A stretch of DNA of 64,000 nucleotides from UBA7985 sp965661545. GTDB lineage: Bacteria; Pseudomonadota; Alphaproteobacteria; UBA7985. Positions 27,761-37,559 of this stretch are shown here, piece by piece; position 1 is the first letter of the stretch, and each line of letters starts with the position of its first letter. Where the stretch lies: positions 79,071-143,070 of the forward strand of contig CBFIEF010000001.1 in assembly GCA_965661545.1 (NCBI GenBank). The letters are read 5' to 3'. The translations under genes and the position numbers were made by a program. The notes below the pieces were generated by a model. The model saw only the letters and a list, made by a program, of their open reading frames with translations. It made no database searches and was not told the origin of the DNA.

Positions 27761-30199
27761 TTAGTTGCCCGGGAGCAGTCGAATGTTCAGGCCGCCCAGA
27801 TTGAACTGATAGCCTTGCTGACCGGGGGCCAGCTGCTGACGCAGTTGGATCGCATCTTGGATCCAGCGACCGTTCGGGAAGGTGGTCAAATAGGTGTTGA
27901 GCGCCTCGACGGTTCCGGCTTCGCGGGCATTGTCCCATGCTTCGCGTTCCGATCCAGCGTAGAGGATAGCGCTGGAGGCAAGAACATAGCCTTCGCCGCT
28001 GGTGGTGTTGATCCGGTAGAACTCCGACAAACCGCCTATGCCCGTGGCGAGAACAAGTGTGTTCTCTGGCAAGATACCCAAGCGCTGCCCATTAGCGTCA
28101 GTCTGCGCGTATACAAATGTCCGACTTGGGACGACAATGTTTTCGTTCAGTGACTGGATGGTATTTTGGTCAGCCTGCAAAGTTTCAATCGCTTCGACTG
28201 CTTTTTCGTCGTAGCGACTGCCCGGGAAGGCATCGCGGTAGTCACGGTAAGCTCGCGCAGATCCCTCAGCTTTGGCCAGTTCCCACGCTTCATAGAGCGA
28301 GTCTTTGTACGGCTCAACGCGAATGGAGCGGATATAGCCGACTTCGCCACGTGACAGGCGCAGCTCCACCCAACGCTCATCTTGGGTCATGCGCAGTGCT
28401 TGATAAACGTCGCCAACCTTAACCTGCTTTACCTTTTCAGCCTTACCCTGCGGCTCAGCGAAAACAGCGGATCTGCGGTTAATAACGTACCGATCGCCAA
28501 TGGGCAAGAAGCCGGAGTTCTGGTTGGTTTGCAGCGCCTGAATGTTCGCAAGAGCGTCAGATTCGTACTGGGAATTCGGGAAACTGTTGCGGAAGCGGAC
28601 GTAAGCCAAAACTGTATCCTGCTCCAACGCATCGGCCCAAGCCTCATAGACGGAACCTTCGAAAGGCACGATCAGCGTGTCATAGACAAACACGTCGGTG
28701 CCGTTGAAGTCCAAACGCGTCCAGGTCAAGCCGTTGACGTCGCCCGTTGCTTGCAAACGCGTGCCGCCCTGTAGTGTTGTTACGACGCTGGATTGAGTGG
28801 TGGGCAGGCGGCGAACGTTGGCCAAACGGACAACAACGACTTCCTTTGCGATGGGCCGGATCGAGTAGTCAGACAGCGCGTCCTGATAGTTCTGCTCGCG
28901 CAGGACCAGAATGTTGTTCCGCGCCATTTCAGCGTTTGGACCCTGGGGGTAGGCCTGCAGGTAGTCTTCATAGCCGTTGATCGAACCTTCGTTTTGCGCA
29001 ATGGCCCAAGCCTGCAATTCGGATCCCTCCCACGGTGCAACGAGCGTGTCATAAATGAAGCCAACGCGGTTGTCTGGCATCACGATCTGGAACCACCGCT
29101 GACCCTGTACCCGGCCCACATTGTTGATGATTGTATTCTCAGGCAAGCTGGCGAGGCGGTCGAAGCTGGTGGATGGACCGGAGCGCACGTTGGACAGGCG
29201 AACGATGTAGTAAGCTTGGTTGATGGGGTCGAGGACATAAGTCGGCACCTCTGGCTCAGGCTCGGGTGCGCTGAGCGCCGCAATCGCTGCTCGGGCTTCG
29301 TCGGCGTAGTAGCCTTGGGGGAAGAGTGCGAGGTAGTCGTTGTAGTCGCGCACGTCGTTTGAACCATTAATCAGGTTCCAAATCCGGTCCTCGCGGTCCG
29401 AAGGACCAGCAGATTCTGGCGTAATCTCAGTTTGGTTCAGAACCAAATCAGCGGTGAAGCCACCGGTAACGAACGGATTTTGGCGCGCGTTTGACTGTTG
29501 GCTCACGCGGGCGGCCAGACTGTTAAAGAAGGTGGACGCATCCTGATCTTCGCGGCTCAACCGGTTGGCCAAAATGTTAGCAAATACGTTGCGGCGGTTG
29601 GCTTGCGAGATGTTGTTGGTGCCGGGCTCGATGGCGAGGACGGTCAGGGTGTCGCTCTGATCATTGGGTAGGCCGGGACGGTCTGAGATAACAGATCCGG
29701 GCAGAACGTTCGCGAGTTCATTGTCGGCAAAGTGACGATAGCCCGTGTCGAGTACGACCACATCTGGCGTAGCATCGCGGTTCATTTGAGCTTGCACAGC
29801 ATCCAACGAGATGAAGTTGTAAGACAAATCCAGACCCGTAGCGACACGAGCGTCTGTTGGGACAAGAAATTCGAGGCCGTCCACGTTGGTGGAATGGCCG
29901 GCATAGAAGAACATCCGGTGTGCCGGGGCATCCCCTGTTGCCACGAACGCGCTCAGCGCTTCGCGCATGGACTGCGCATTTGCGTCCATCAGCAGCGTCA
30001 CGTCGTAGCCGTTGGCAATCAGTTGAGACGCGATGGTTTCTGCATCTTTCGCGGACGAACGCAGGTCAGCGTAGTTATCGTAATCACCGTTGCCGATGAC
30101 CAGCGCAACGGGCGCTGCTTGGGCCATTGCTTGCGACCCGGCACCCAGTGCCAGCATCGCCGCTGTTGCGGTGGTAAGGATAGTTGTTCGCCAAGACAT
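27761..30199 (-). CDS. caspase-like (C14) protein lacking the catalytic cysteine, with SH3-like and helical repeats
   Basis: An exported 812-residue protein. After a signal peptide (TTATAAMLALGAGSQAMAQA) comes a caspase-fold domain: ALVIGNGDYDNYADLRSSAK, the histidine segment FFYAGHS (near residue 100) and the strand PDVVVLDTGYR (near 150). In active relatives this last strand reads DxCR; here it is DTGYR and the whole protein contains no cysteine, so peptidase activity is not expected. Behind it, SH3-like segments (NVRSGPSTSFDRL, NVRRLPTTQSSVV) alternate with five copies of a roughly 40-residue helical repeat of the pattern EAW-A-Y-DY---FP-----A--AI. AAGGAGG lies eight bases before the ATG at 30199 and decides the start over 30220. 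Confidence 0.85.
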   Translation of the reverse strand: MSWRTTILTTATAAMLALGAGSQAMAQAAPVALVIGNGDYDNYADLRSSAKDAETIASQLIANGYDVTLLMDANAQSMREALSAFVATGDAPAHRMFFYAGHSTNVDGLEFLVPTDARVATGLDLSYNFISLDAVQAQMNRDATPDVVVLDTGYRHFADNELANVLPGSVISDRPGLPNDQSDTLTVLAIEPGTNNISQANRRNVFANILANRLSREDQDASTFFNSLAARVSQQSNARQNPFVTGGFTADLVLNQTEITPESAGPSDREDRIWNLINGSNDVRDYNDYLALFPQGYYADEARAAIAALSAPEPEPEVPTYVLDPINQAYYIVRLSNVRSGPSTSFDRLASLPENTIINNVGRVQGQRWFQIVMPDNRVGFIYDTLVAPWEGSELQAWAIAQNEGSINGYEDYLQAYPQGPNAEMARNNILVLREQNYQDALSDYSIRPIAKEVVVVRLANVRRLPTTQSSVVTTLQGGTRLQATGDVNGLTWTRLDFNGTDVFVYDTLIVPFEGSVYEAWADALEQDTVLAYVRFRNSFPNSQYESDALANIQALQTNQNSGFLPIGDRYVINRRSAVFAEPQGKAEKVKQVKVGDVYQALRMTQDERWVELRLSRGEVGYIRSIRVEPYKDSLYEAWELAKAEGSARAYRDYRDAFPGSRYDEKAVEAIETLQADQNTIQSLNENIVVPSRTFVYAQTDANGQRLGILPENTLVLATGIGGLSEFYRINTTSGEGYVLASSAILYAGSEREAWDNAREAGTVEALNTYLTTFPNGRWIQDAIQLRQQLAPGQQGYQFNLGGLNIRLLPGN

Positions 30200-30667
30200 T
30201 GCGGAGGCCTCCTTCTTCATTTCTCTTCATTATGATCCCTTGTGCTGGGGGCTGAACCAGTGTCAGCAAGGGCAATCGACTTTTCTTTGCAGTCGGGCGT
30301 GAAGGCGTCAGCGTTTCCGGAGCCCGTGCCCGAGTGGCGAAACCTTTTTATGGGGTCAAGGTTTCTGCCCTTGGTCGTTGTTGCGTTTTTATCAATCAAA
30401 ACATTTCAGTTTGTGTCCATTCCGGGGTCTCTATCAGATATTTATAAAATTTTAGGAAAAAACACGCTGTGACAGGTTTTTCTTGGGGGTATTTCGCCTA
30501 GTGAACAGCTTAGAATCTAGATGCTCATCCCTTTGCACACGATTTGGCTGCCTCAAATCAAGGCAGGTGGCCGGATTCTTTTAGATTGGTTCTCTGTAGC
30601 TGAAAAAATGCGAAGAAGGCTCTATGCTACGTTTCGAACAACACGATCTCAACGTCAGGAGCCTGAA
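30200..30667. other. 468-base intergenic region
   Basis: Lies between the divergent caspase-like and MOSC genes and must carry both promoters. The middle (30390-30480) is AT-rich. Short frames within it lack protein character, including the part of the MOSC frame before 30668. I see no RNA gene or repeat. Confidence 0.4.
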
Positions 30668-31261
30668 ATGGCTGGATTAAGAAAAGCCCCCTTCGTCGGT
30701 ACTGTCGAGTTCCTTGGCGCTAACAGCAGCCTGTCCGAAGACCTTGCTTCACAGTCTCAGAACAGTGTGGAGATGGGCTTCGAAGGATTTGTTGGGGAAG
30801 ACCACGGCGGCCTGAACCGCAAAGCTTGCTCTCGCCTCACCAATGTTCACCCCAAGGGAACCCCGCTGAAAAACCAGCGTCAACTGACGGTTTTGAGCAC
30901 GGAGGAAATGGATGAGACGGCCAAGGCCATGGGGATCGAAGACGGTCTCGATCCGTGCTGGGTGGGCGCAAACATTGTGCTCAGTGGTGTACCAAGCCTG
31001 ACTATTTTGCCGCCGGGAACACGGCTGCGCTTTCCTGATGGTGGGACGTTTGTCGTCGATATGGAAAATGGCCCGTGCAAGTTTCCCGGCGAGATCATTG
31101 ATCGGTACCATCCCGGCAAGGGCAAAACCTATCCCGTTGCAGCCTACGGCAAGCGCGGCTTCACCGCCTTTGTTGAGCGTGAGGGCGTTGCTCGGATGGG
31201 AGATCAAGTAGAGATTTTTTACCCGCAGCAGCAGCTTCACCCCATTTTGCAAGCTCTTTGA
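30668..31261 (+). CDS. MOSC domain protein
   Basis: A 197-residue protein with a MOSC fold, the C-terminal module of molybdenum-cofactor sulfurases, found alone in many bacteria. The family pattern is visible: CSRLTNVHPKGTPLKNQRQL, WVGANIVLSG, LPPGTRLRF and the conserved cysteine in NGPCKFPG (near residue 138). MOSC proteins bind or modify metal-sulfur centres and are linked to N-hydroxylated-base detoxification or Mo-cofactor handling; the substrate here is not known. AGGAG lies six bases before the ATG at 30668, while the frame open from 30521 has no such site. Confidence 0.85.
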   Translation: MAGLRKAPFVGTVEFLGANSSLSEDLASQSQNSVEMGFEGFVGEDHGGLNRKACSRLTNVHPKGTPLKNQRQLTVLSTEEMDETAKAMGIEDGLDPCWVGANIVLSGVPSLTILPPGTRLRFPDGGTFVVDMENGPCKFPGEIIDRYHPGKGKTYPVAAYGKRGFTAFVEREGVARMGDQVEIFYPQQQLHPILQAL

Positions 31262-31325
31262 CGCCTCGAAAAAGTCGGTTTTTGCGCGGATTTAAGCCCG
31301 TGTCCCCGTGCCAATAACGGAACCT

Positions 31326-33242
31326 ATGAAACTCACCACTTTGTCTTTTCCTCAGACGGTTAGCCGGAAACAGCAGTTGGTTGGCGCTTCGGCTATGGTC
31401 GCCAGCGCGCTGGGCGGCGCGCACGTGGCGCAGGCTCAGCCGGGCTATTTGCCAATCGAAGTTTTGGCGGTCGAGCAGCTGCAAGAAGGCGCTTTGCGGG
31501 TTTCGACGCCCAATGGTTGGGCCGTGCTCAATTCGGACGAGTGGGCCTTAGCCAACGGCGAAATTTTGGTTCGCGAGGGAACCGTGATGCACGCCACCAA
31601 AATCTTCCCATGGGCCAAGGTGGGCTATGCGGTTGGTGGTGTGGGGCTGGTTGGTGGTGCAGGCCTCGGCGGCTATCATCTGATCATGGGATCAGACAGC
31701 GGAACTGAGGCAGGCGACACTCAGACCGACAACCAGACGGCTGCATCTGGCGATGCTGATGATGCAGCGGCAAGCGGCGCTGACGGAACGGCACCAGCGG
31801 TGGAAGAAACGCCGACAGAGTTGCAGGTGCGCGAAGACTATATTACCGGCAACACGCTGATCGATTCCTTGCTCAGCGCGGACGAAGAACACTGGGCGGG
31901 TGCCGGTACGTTCAACCAACCCACGACTGTGACCTACAGCTTTGCCGATCAAGGCTCGGCGCTTTCCGACGAGCAGGGCGTGGACCCGCAATCCGTTCCT
32001 GTGTCATTCCGGCAAAGCGTCCGCACGCAGCTTGACGGCATCGAGGCTGTGGCTGGTGTTACCTTCGTTGAAGTCACAGATACGGGCGATTTTGATGATC
32101 AAACCGGCGATGGGCGAGGGCAGATCAACATTGTTCTGGCCGAAGACAATCTAAACGCCTCCTTTGCGGTTTTACCGATCGGCGACGAGCCTTGGCTCGA
32201 CGACCGCAACGGTGATGTCGTGTTTACCGGTGGTCTGGTCGACGAGGGCCTTTGGGTGGACGAGTACCGTGGTGGGGCCATGACCATCACGCACGAGATC
32301 CTGCACGCACTGGGCCTAGAACACCCGTTTGAGGGGTATCTCGACGCGCCGGACTACATTGATACGCAGTTCTACACCTTGCTCAGCTACACCCCTGTGC
32401 ACACGGATACTTATTTCCCTGACGCGCCGATGATCGCGGATATTGCAGCGCTCCAGCACCTGTACGGGGCGAATATGGAGACTGGTGCTGGGGATGATAC
32501 GTATGTTTTTGACAGCCAAGAGGTGTTTCTCGGCACGATCTGGGACGCTGGCGGACTGGATACGATTCAGCACAACGGCTCTCGCGCCGCGGTCATTAAC
32601 CTTCAGGCTGGACAGGCCAGTGCGGTCGGGGCATCGCCGACGTATTCTGAGGTCTATTCTGTCGAAAGTATTGGGTTCAGCGATGCTCATACCATTGAAC
32701 GAATCGTGATGGATGACGCAACGGACGGGTGGGCGGAGATCACGGACGACCGCAAAGCCTTTCGGCTGGCGAATGACCCCGATACGTTTGACCTCGACGG
32801 TGATGGCCTGATGGGTTTCACTGTGTACATGAATGACGGCGATTTCGACTATTACATCGTCGACAACCATGACGTTGAAGTCGGCATGCGGGAGAATCTA
32901 CACATCGCAGAAGGCGTGGTGATCGAGAACGCCAAGGGCGGCGAAGGGGACGATGTTCTGGCCGGAAACTCTGCTGCTAATATGCTGACCGGCGGGGCGG
33001 GTGACGATGTTCTGAGCGGCGGCGCAGGGGCAGACATTTTTGTCTTTGAGTCCAGTTTCGACAATGACGTGATTCAGGATTTCACGGTTGGCGAAGACAG
33101 CCTGTATTTCTCGGGCATTCCGACGGGGAATGCTTCGCTGGTGGGGCAGGATACTGTTATCACTGTCCCAAGCGAAGGCACCGTCACCTTGGAAAATATC
33201 GACGTTACCGCGCTTTGGGATACTGACGCGCTCATCGCCTGA
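31326..33242 (+). CDS. serralysin-like (M10) metalloprotease with RTX repeats
   Basis: A 638-residue protein. Residues about 190-370 form a metzincin domain with the zinc motif HEILHALGLEHPF (near residue 322). The usual Met-turn (SxMSY) reads YTLLSY, with Leu in place of Met. The C-terminus has glycine-rich calcium-binding nonapeptides (GGEGDDVLAG, GGAGDDVLSG) and a short type I secretion-like tail. The N-terminus is atypical for the family: a signal-like stretch ending AHVAQAQ, a beta-rich segment of about 60 residues, and a glycine-rich hydrophobic helix (VGYAVGGVGLVGGAGLGGY). No type I exporter genes are nearby. The hydrolase gene follows 23 bases later. Confidence 0.82.
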   Translation: MKLTTLSFPQTVSRKQQLVGASAMVASALGGAHVAQAQPGYLPIEVLAVEQLQEGALRVSTPNGWAVLNSDEWALANGEILVREGTVMHATKIFPWAKVGYAVGGVGLVGGAGLGGYHLIMGSDSGTEAGDTQTDNQTAASGDADDAAASGADGTAPAVEETPTELQVREDYITGNTLIDSLLSADEEHWAGAGTFNQPTTVTYSFADQGSALSDEQGVDPQSVPVSFRQSVRTQLDGIEAVAGVTFVEVTDTGDFDDQTGDGRGQINIVLAEDNLNASFAVLPIGDEPWLDDRNGDVVFTGGLVDEGLWVDEYRGGAMTITHEILHALGLEHPFEGYLDAPDYIDTQFYTLLSYTPVHTDTYFPDAPMIADIAALQHLYGANMETGAGDDTYVFDSQEVFLGTIWDAGGLDTIQHNGSRAAVINLQAGQASAVGASPTYSEVYSVESIGFSDAHTIERIVMDDATDGWAEITDDRKAFRLANDPDTFDLDGDGLMGFTVYMNDGDFDYYIVDNHDVEVGMRENLHIAEGVVIENAKGGEGDDVLAGNSAANMLTGGAGDDVLSGGAGADIFVFESSFDNDVIQDFTVGEDSLYFSGIPTGNASLVGQDTVITVPSEGTVTLENIDVTALWDTDALIA

Positions 33243-33265
33243 TCCCTGATCTTTGAAAGCTCTCA

Positions 33266-34087
33266 ATGCCCCTTTTGCGCGTCACGATTTCTGCGACCAT
33301 CGCCTTGCTGCTGCTCATGGCCAGTGCGGTGCAGGGCCAGTCGTTGGTCTACCCCAAGACCAACCAGCAATTCAGCGTAACAGGAGAGGGCGCGCCGACA
33401 GTAATCATCTTGTACGGCCTTGCCTCCTCGATGCAGGAATGGAAGCCGATTGCGCGTCGGTTGTCGGTGCAAACCCGCGTCTTTATCTATGAGCGGCGGG
33501 GCTATGGTCGGGCACCGATTGTTGGCTCCTCGCGCGGATCGAAGGTCATTGTGGATGAACTCGAGGAGATGCTCGCAGACCTGAATTTGGCGGGGCCATA
33601 TGTCCTCGTCGGACACTCCTTGGGCGCGATCTATGCCCAAGCCTTTGCCCGCGAAAACCCTGATAAAACCGCGGGGATCTTGCTGGTCGATCCATCGGTT
33701 GAGCAGCTTGATCGCTTTATGATGGGCGAAGAGGACGAAACGCTGATGCCGCTGATGACCGTGCTGATGAATCGCGGCGCTCGGGCCGAATATCGTGGTC
33801 GCCGCCTCGCGATTACGGAGCGAGATGAGGCAGATGCCCTGCCGGACGATATTCCTGTAACGGTGCTATCAGCCGGTCGAAACATGCGTGGCGGGTACAG
33901 TGACTTGCAGGAGCAGGTCACGAACCTGCAAGCCATGATGACCCTCGACAGTGATTTGGGACGGCACATCGTTGTCGCTGAGGCGGGTCATAACCTGCAT
34001 CAAGTTGCCCCCCATGCGGTTGAGCTGGAAGTGGCGCGGTTGGTGGCGCTGGCGCGGGCTGAACAGGGTGACAAAGACGACGACTAG
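33266..34087 (+). CDS. exported alpha/beta hydrolase
   Basis: A 273-residue alpha/beta-hydrolase-fold enzyme with an N-terminal signal peptide (LRVTISATIALLLLMASAVQGQ), so it is probably periplasmic. The nucleophile elbow is GHSLGA (Ser near residue 117); the catalytic histidine is likely in EAGHNLHQ near the C-terminus, with the acid between them. The oxyanion region is LYGLASS. The substrate cannot be told; esterase-type activity is most likely. It follows the protease gene by 23 bases with a weak RBS, so it may depend on that transcript. It overlaps the convergent aminotransferase gene by four bases. Confidence 0.85.
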   Translation: MPLLRVTISATIALLLLMASAVQGQSLVYPKTNQQFSVTGEGAPTVIILYGLASSMQEWKPIARRLSVQTRVFIYERRGYGRAPIVGSSRGSKVIVDELEEMLADLNLAGPYVLVGHSLGAIYAQAFARENPDKTAGILLVDPSVEQLDRFMMGEEDETLMPLMTVLMNRGARAEYRGRRLAITERDEADALPDDIPVTVLSAGRNMRGGYSDLQEQVTNLQAMMTLDSDLGRHIVVAEAGHNLHQVAPHAVELEVARLVALARAEQGDKDDD

Positions 34088-35244
34088 GCCGTGAAGTACT
34101 GTTCCAGCTGATCCAAAGCCCGGCTTAGCGTGTCCTCTGGCTGGGCGTAACACAGCCGAAGGAAACCCTCGCCTTGCTGCCCGAAAGCAATGCCGGGGGC
34201 GAGGCCAACTTTGGTTTTACGCAAGATGTCTTTCGCGGTTTCAAGGCTATCATCCAGCCCTTCGAGACGGAAAAAGGCATAGAACGCGCCGTCTGGTTCA
34301 ACGAATTCAACGCTGTTCATCCGGGCTAAGCGGTCAGCGACAAGGGCATAGCTTGTCGCCAGCCGTTGGGATTGCTTGGCCACGAAAGGCTCAGGCGCTT
34401 GCATCACAGACAGGCCAGCGGCCTGAACAAACGGTGGTGCGCCCGCGATGTTGAATTCCGTGAGCATCGCCAGTGGTCCCTCAAGCTCCGGCGGTGCAAT
34501 CATCCATCCCAACCGCCAGCCGGTCATTGCCCACGCTTTGCTGTAGCTGTTGATGATAATGATGCGATCTTCAGGCTTTGCGACTTCCACAAAAGACGGC
34601 GCAGCCGGGCCGTGTCGATAAAGGCGGTTGTAGACCTCGTCAGCAACAATCCAGATACCGTGCTTGCGGCAGTGGTTCAGCAGACGGTCTCGGTCATCCG
34701 CGCCCAGGGTCCAGCCCGTTGGGTTGTTCGGCGTGTTCATCACCACGCAGCGCGTATCGGGCGTTAGTGCATCGATCAGGCGGTCGAGATCCAACGCCCA
34801 TCGCCCGTTTTCGACCGACAGGCTGACCTTCTCAACCTGTCCGCCGGCGATGGCAAAAGCTGCGGCAATATTGGGCCAGTCGGGGGCGATCATGACCACG
34901 CGATCACCCGGTGCCACCAGAGTTTGGGCTGCCAGCGTCAGTCCTTGCATCGCCGAAGCACTGATCGTCACGCGCTCGGTGCCCAGTGCGACGCCGTGCA
35001 GCTGATTGAGGTAGGCCGAAACCGCTTCGCGAAGGGCGGGTAAGCCGCTGTTGGGTTGGTAGTGCGTCGGATCTGTGTCGAGGGAGGTTTTCGCGGCATC
35101 GATCGCCAGCATTGGCGAGCGCCATGCGGCCTCGCCAAACCAGAGCGGGATGACGTCAGGATCTCCCATTCCCAGCTCCGCTACGTCGCGGATTTTGCTG
35201 GGGCTGAGTTCGGTTGCGCGATAGCTGAAATCCGTGAGAGCCAT
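34084..35244 (-). CDS. class I/II pyridoxal-phosphate aminotransferase
   Basis: A 386-residue fold-type I aminotransferase of the aspartate aminotransferase subgroup. The PLP lysine is in SYSKAWAMTGWRLGW (near residue 235), and the conserved NTPNNPTGW loop and EVYNRLY segment are present. The amino-acid substrate is not clear from sequence. Its ATG overlaps the stop of the upstream MFS gene by one base (TGATG), so the two are a coupled pair; the transporter might carry a related substrate (inference). Confidence 0.9.
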   Translation of the reverse strand: MALTDFSYRATELSPSKIRDVAELGMGDPDVIPLWFGEAAWRSPMLAIDAAKTSLDTDPTHYQPNSGLPALREAVSAYLNQLHGVALGTERVTISASAMQGLTLAAQTLVAPGDRVVMIAPDWPNIAAAFAIAGGQVEKVSLSVENGRWALDLDRLIDALTPDTRCVVMNTPNNPTGWTLGADDRDRLLNHCRKHGIWIVADEVYNRLYRHGPAAPSFVEVAKPEDRIIIINSYSKAWAMTGWRLGWMIAPPELEGPLAMLTEFNIAGAPPFVQAAGLSVMQAPEPFVAKQSQRLATSYALVADRLARMNSVEFVEPDGAFYAFFRLEGLDDSLETAKDILRKTKVGLAPGIAFGQQGEGFLRLCYAQPEDTLSRALDQLEQYFTA

Positions 35245-36587
35245 CAGGCGGAGACTTCGTCCTTAACGCGCAGCATGAAGAACAAACCAACGATCCAAAA
35301 GACCAAGATCGGCATCATGCCGATATCCATGTTGCCGGTTATAATGGTGACCGTTGCAACGGCAAACGGCCCAAGGAAAGTCGTCGCCTTGCCCGTGAGT
35401 GCCAGAAAGCCGAAGTACTCTGTGCGCTGATCAGCCGGTGCCAAGCGCGCCATAAACGAACGTCCAGCGGATTGCAGCGGCCCAACAAAGATACCCAGCG
35501 CTGCGCCAAAGCCGATAAATGCCCACGTTGCCGTGCCGTCTGGCAACCAGTATGGCGTCGTCAGGCCGGGGATCCCCAAGGCGATCAAGCAGATCAACGA
35601 AATGACAATCACCTGCTTCGCGCCGATCCGGTCATCGATAAAGCCGAACACCATCGCGCCCGCGCCAGCAGTCACGTTCAGCAGAATGCCGAACAGGATG
35701 ATTTGCTCCAGCGACATGCCGTGGCGGATGGCGGCATAGGTTGCGCCCATGGAGAACAGGGTAATCGCACCATCGGTAAAGATCATGCGCGCGAACAGGA
35801 ACAGGCGAAGGTTCGGCTGGCGTAAGATCGTGCGACCCGTGGCAACAACGGAGCTCAAGCCCTTTGAAATCGCCTGTCCGACAGGTAAGCCTCGGCCCGG
35901 TCTGTCGGGGGTGAAAAAGAACATCGGCAGCATGAAGACGAAGAACCATCCGGCCACGATCAGGTTGGTCGAAAGCGTCGCGTTCAACTGCGTGCTGTCA
36001 TCGGATCCCAAGACCAAAATTAAGCACACAACCAGACTGACCAGACCGCCAAAGTAGCCCAAACCCCAAGCCCAACCGGACCAGCGACCGACTTTTTCCT
36101 TTTCCACCAAATCCGGCAGCATGGAGCTGTTAAACACGATCCCCAGCTCGAACCCTGCATTCGCCACAGCAACCAGTAAGATCGCCGGAATGATAAACAT
36201 TGGATCCGGGCGCATGAAGAACAGGCCCACAGTGCAGACGATGCAAATCATGGAGAAAGTGAAGATCCACGGCTTACGGCGACCACCAAGGTCCGCGATG
36301 GCGCCAAAGATCGGGGCGAGGATGGCAACCAGCAGCGTGATAAACGTCTGTGAATACCCCCACAGCGCTTGGCCGCGGGTATCACCCAGCCGCTCAGCCA
36401 GCGACATTTGCGCCTCTGCTTCTGCACTCAAACAGCCTGCCCATTCTGCGGAACAGACAAGAACGTCAGCGAAGTAGATCGCGAAAATGAAGGTGATAAC
36501 GATGGTGGTAAACGCGGAATTTGCGAAATCGTAGAGCGCCCAAGACCAGAGCGCGCGGCGGCTCGGTTTTTGTGTCGTGGTTGTCAT
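35244..36587 (-). CDS. MFS transporter, Atg22 / UMF1 type
   Basis: A 447-residue inner-membrane transporter with about 12 hydrophobic segments. The start SWALYDFANSAFTTIVITFI is characteristic of the Atg22-like (UMF1) family, known in fungi for amino-acid efflux from the vacuole. The loop after helix 2, DLGGRRKPWI, matches the MFS motif A position. The bacterial substrate is not known. First gene of a pair with the aminotransferase; an upstream region of 137 bases separates it from copD. Confidence 0.87.
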   Translation of the reverse strand: MTTTTQKPSRRALWSWALYDFANSAFTTIVITFIFAIYFADVLVCSAEWAGCLSAEAEAQMSLAERLGDTRGQALWGYSQTFITLLVAILAPIFGAIADLGGRRKPWIFTFSMICIVCTVGLFFMRPDPMFIIPAILLVAVANAGFELGIVFNSSMLPDLVEKEKVGRWSGWAWGLGYFGGLVSLVVCLILVLGSDDSTQLNATLSTNLIVAGWFFVFMLPMFFFTPDRPGRGLPVGQAISKGLSSVVATGRTILRQPNLRLFLFARMIFTDGAITLFSMGATYAAIRHGMSLEQIILFGILLNVTAGAGAMVFGFIDDRIGAKQVIVISLICLIALGIPGLTTPYWLPDGTATWAFIGFGAALGIFVGPLQSAGRSFMARLAPADQRTEYFGFLALTGKATTFLGPFAVATVTIITGNMDIGMMPILVFWIVGLFFMLRVKDEVSA

Positions 36588-36724
36588 CGGGTTAATCCTC
36601 GCATTTCATGCAATTGCGCGCTGGAATATGTCCGATGGCATCAGGCGTTCACAGCGTCCTTGGGCAAAGCCTATAGCACGGCGCGGGCGGTTTGGCAGGG
36701 GAAGTCTTCGTCAGCCTCAGCCGC

Positions 36725-37534
36725 TTACATATCCGGTCCCGTTGCCGTGAGGAAAGCTGTCAGCGCAAGAACGGTCAGCGCGATCCCTGTCTCCATGCGC
36801 AGCGCCCAGACAAAGGCAGGTTTGCCTGTGAAGTAGAGCCTATTCGCCGCCGCAATCGCCAGAATCCCTGCGACGGCGACCAGCTTGATAACCATACGCC
36901 GCTGGTAATCACCAGAGAGGTCAATCTGCCAGCCGGTAAACTGCGCGAGCAGCAAAGCGCCCGCCAGCAGCAGAACCGGCACAGCGATTATGGCTTGGCG
37001 ACCAAAGGCGTGGCCAAGCCTGTCCCGATCGTCCTTGTCTGCGCCCAGCAACGGCATCAGCACCGCGAGCCACCAGACAACGATCGCCAGATGCACGATC
37101 AGCAAGCCGCTGTTGAGCAGGCGCGCGCCGTAACTGAGGCTGTGGCCTTCCAATGCAAAACTCAGCAGCAAGGCTCCAGCCGGCACAATAGCTGCTTTCC
37201 GACTGCCCAGCATCAGCGAGACACCCAATGCGATAGCAGCCACAAGCCGGAGCACGTTGGCCTGTCCCACTGGCGTTTGCGCGCCAATGGCAAGAAAATC
37301 AGGAGAGAGGGCCATCGCTAAATCGCCTCCTGCGATGAGCAGCAGAAACTGCGTCATCAGACCCAAGGCGGCCAAGATCAGGGCTGCGGTTCCAATCCAC
37401 AACTGGCGGGATAAAACGCCATCAAACCGGCTTCCTGGCACCACCGGCAAGGTCACGCGCAGAGCCACGGATCCAACAGTCAGCACGGCGGCGACATAGA
37501 GCAACGGGCGGATGAAGAGGGCAACGAAATCCAT
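36725..37534 (-). CDS. copD: CopD-family copper resistance / transport protein
   Basis: A 269-residue protein with about eight membrane helices, starting MDFVALFIRPLLYVAAVLTV. The CopD pattern is visible in LLNSGLLIVHLAIVVWWLAVL (His and Trp in the helix) and in the C-terminal YQRRMVIKLVAVAGILAIAA with LYF. CopD proteins work with periplasmic CopC in copper uptake or tolerance. copC lies 25 bases upstream on the same strand. Confidence 0.85.
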   Translation of the reverse strand: MDFVALFIRPLLYVAAVLTVGSVALRVTLPVVPGSRFDGVLSRQLWIGTAALILAALGLMTQFLLLIAGGDLAMALSPDFLAIGAQTPVGQANVLRLVAAIALGVSLMLGSRKAAIVPAGALLLSFALEGHSLSYGARLLNSGLLIVHLAIVVWWLAVLMPLLGADKDDRDRLGHAFGRQAIIAVPVLLLAGALLLAQFTGWQIDLSGDYQRRMVIKLVAVAGILAIAAANRLYFTGKPAFVWALRMETGIALTVLALTAFLTATGPDM

Positions 37535-37559
37535 TACTGTTCCAATGATGATGGACTAA

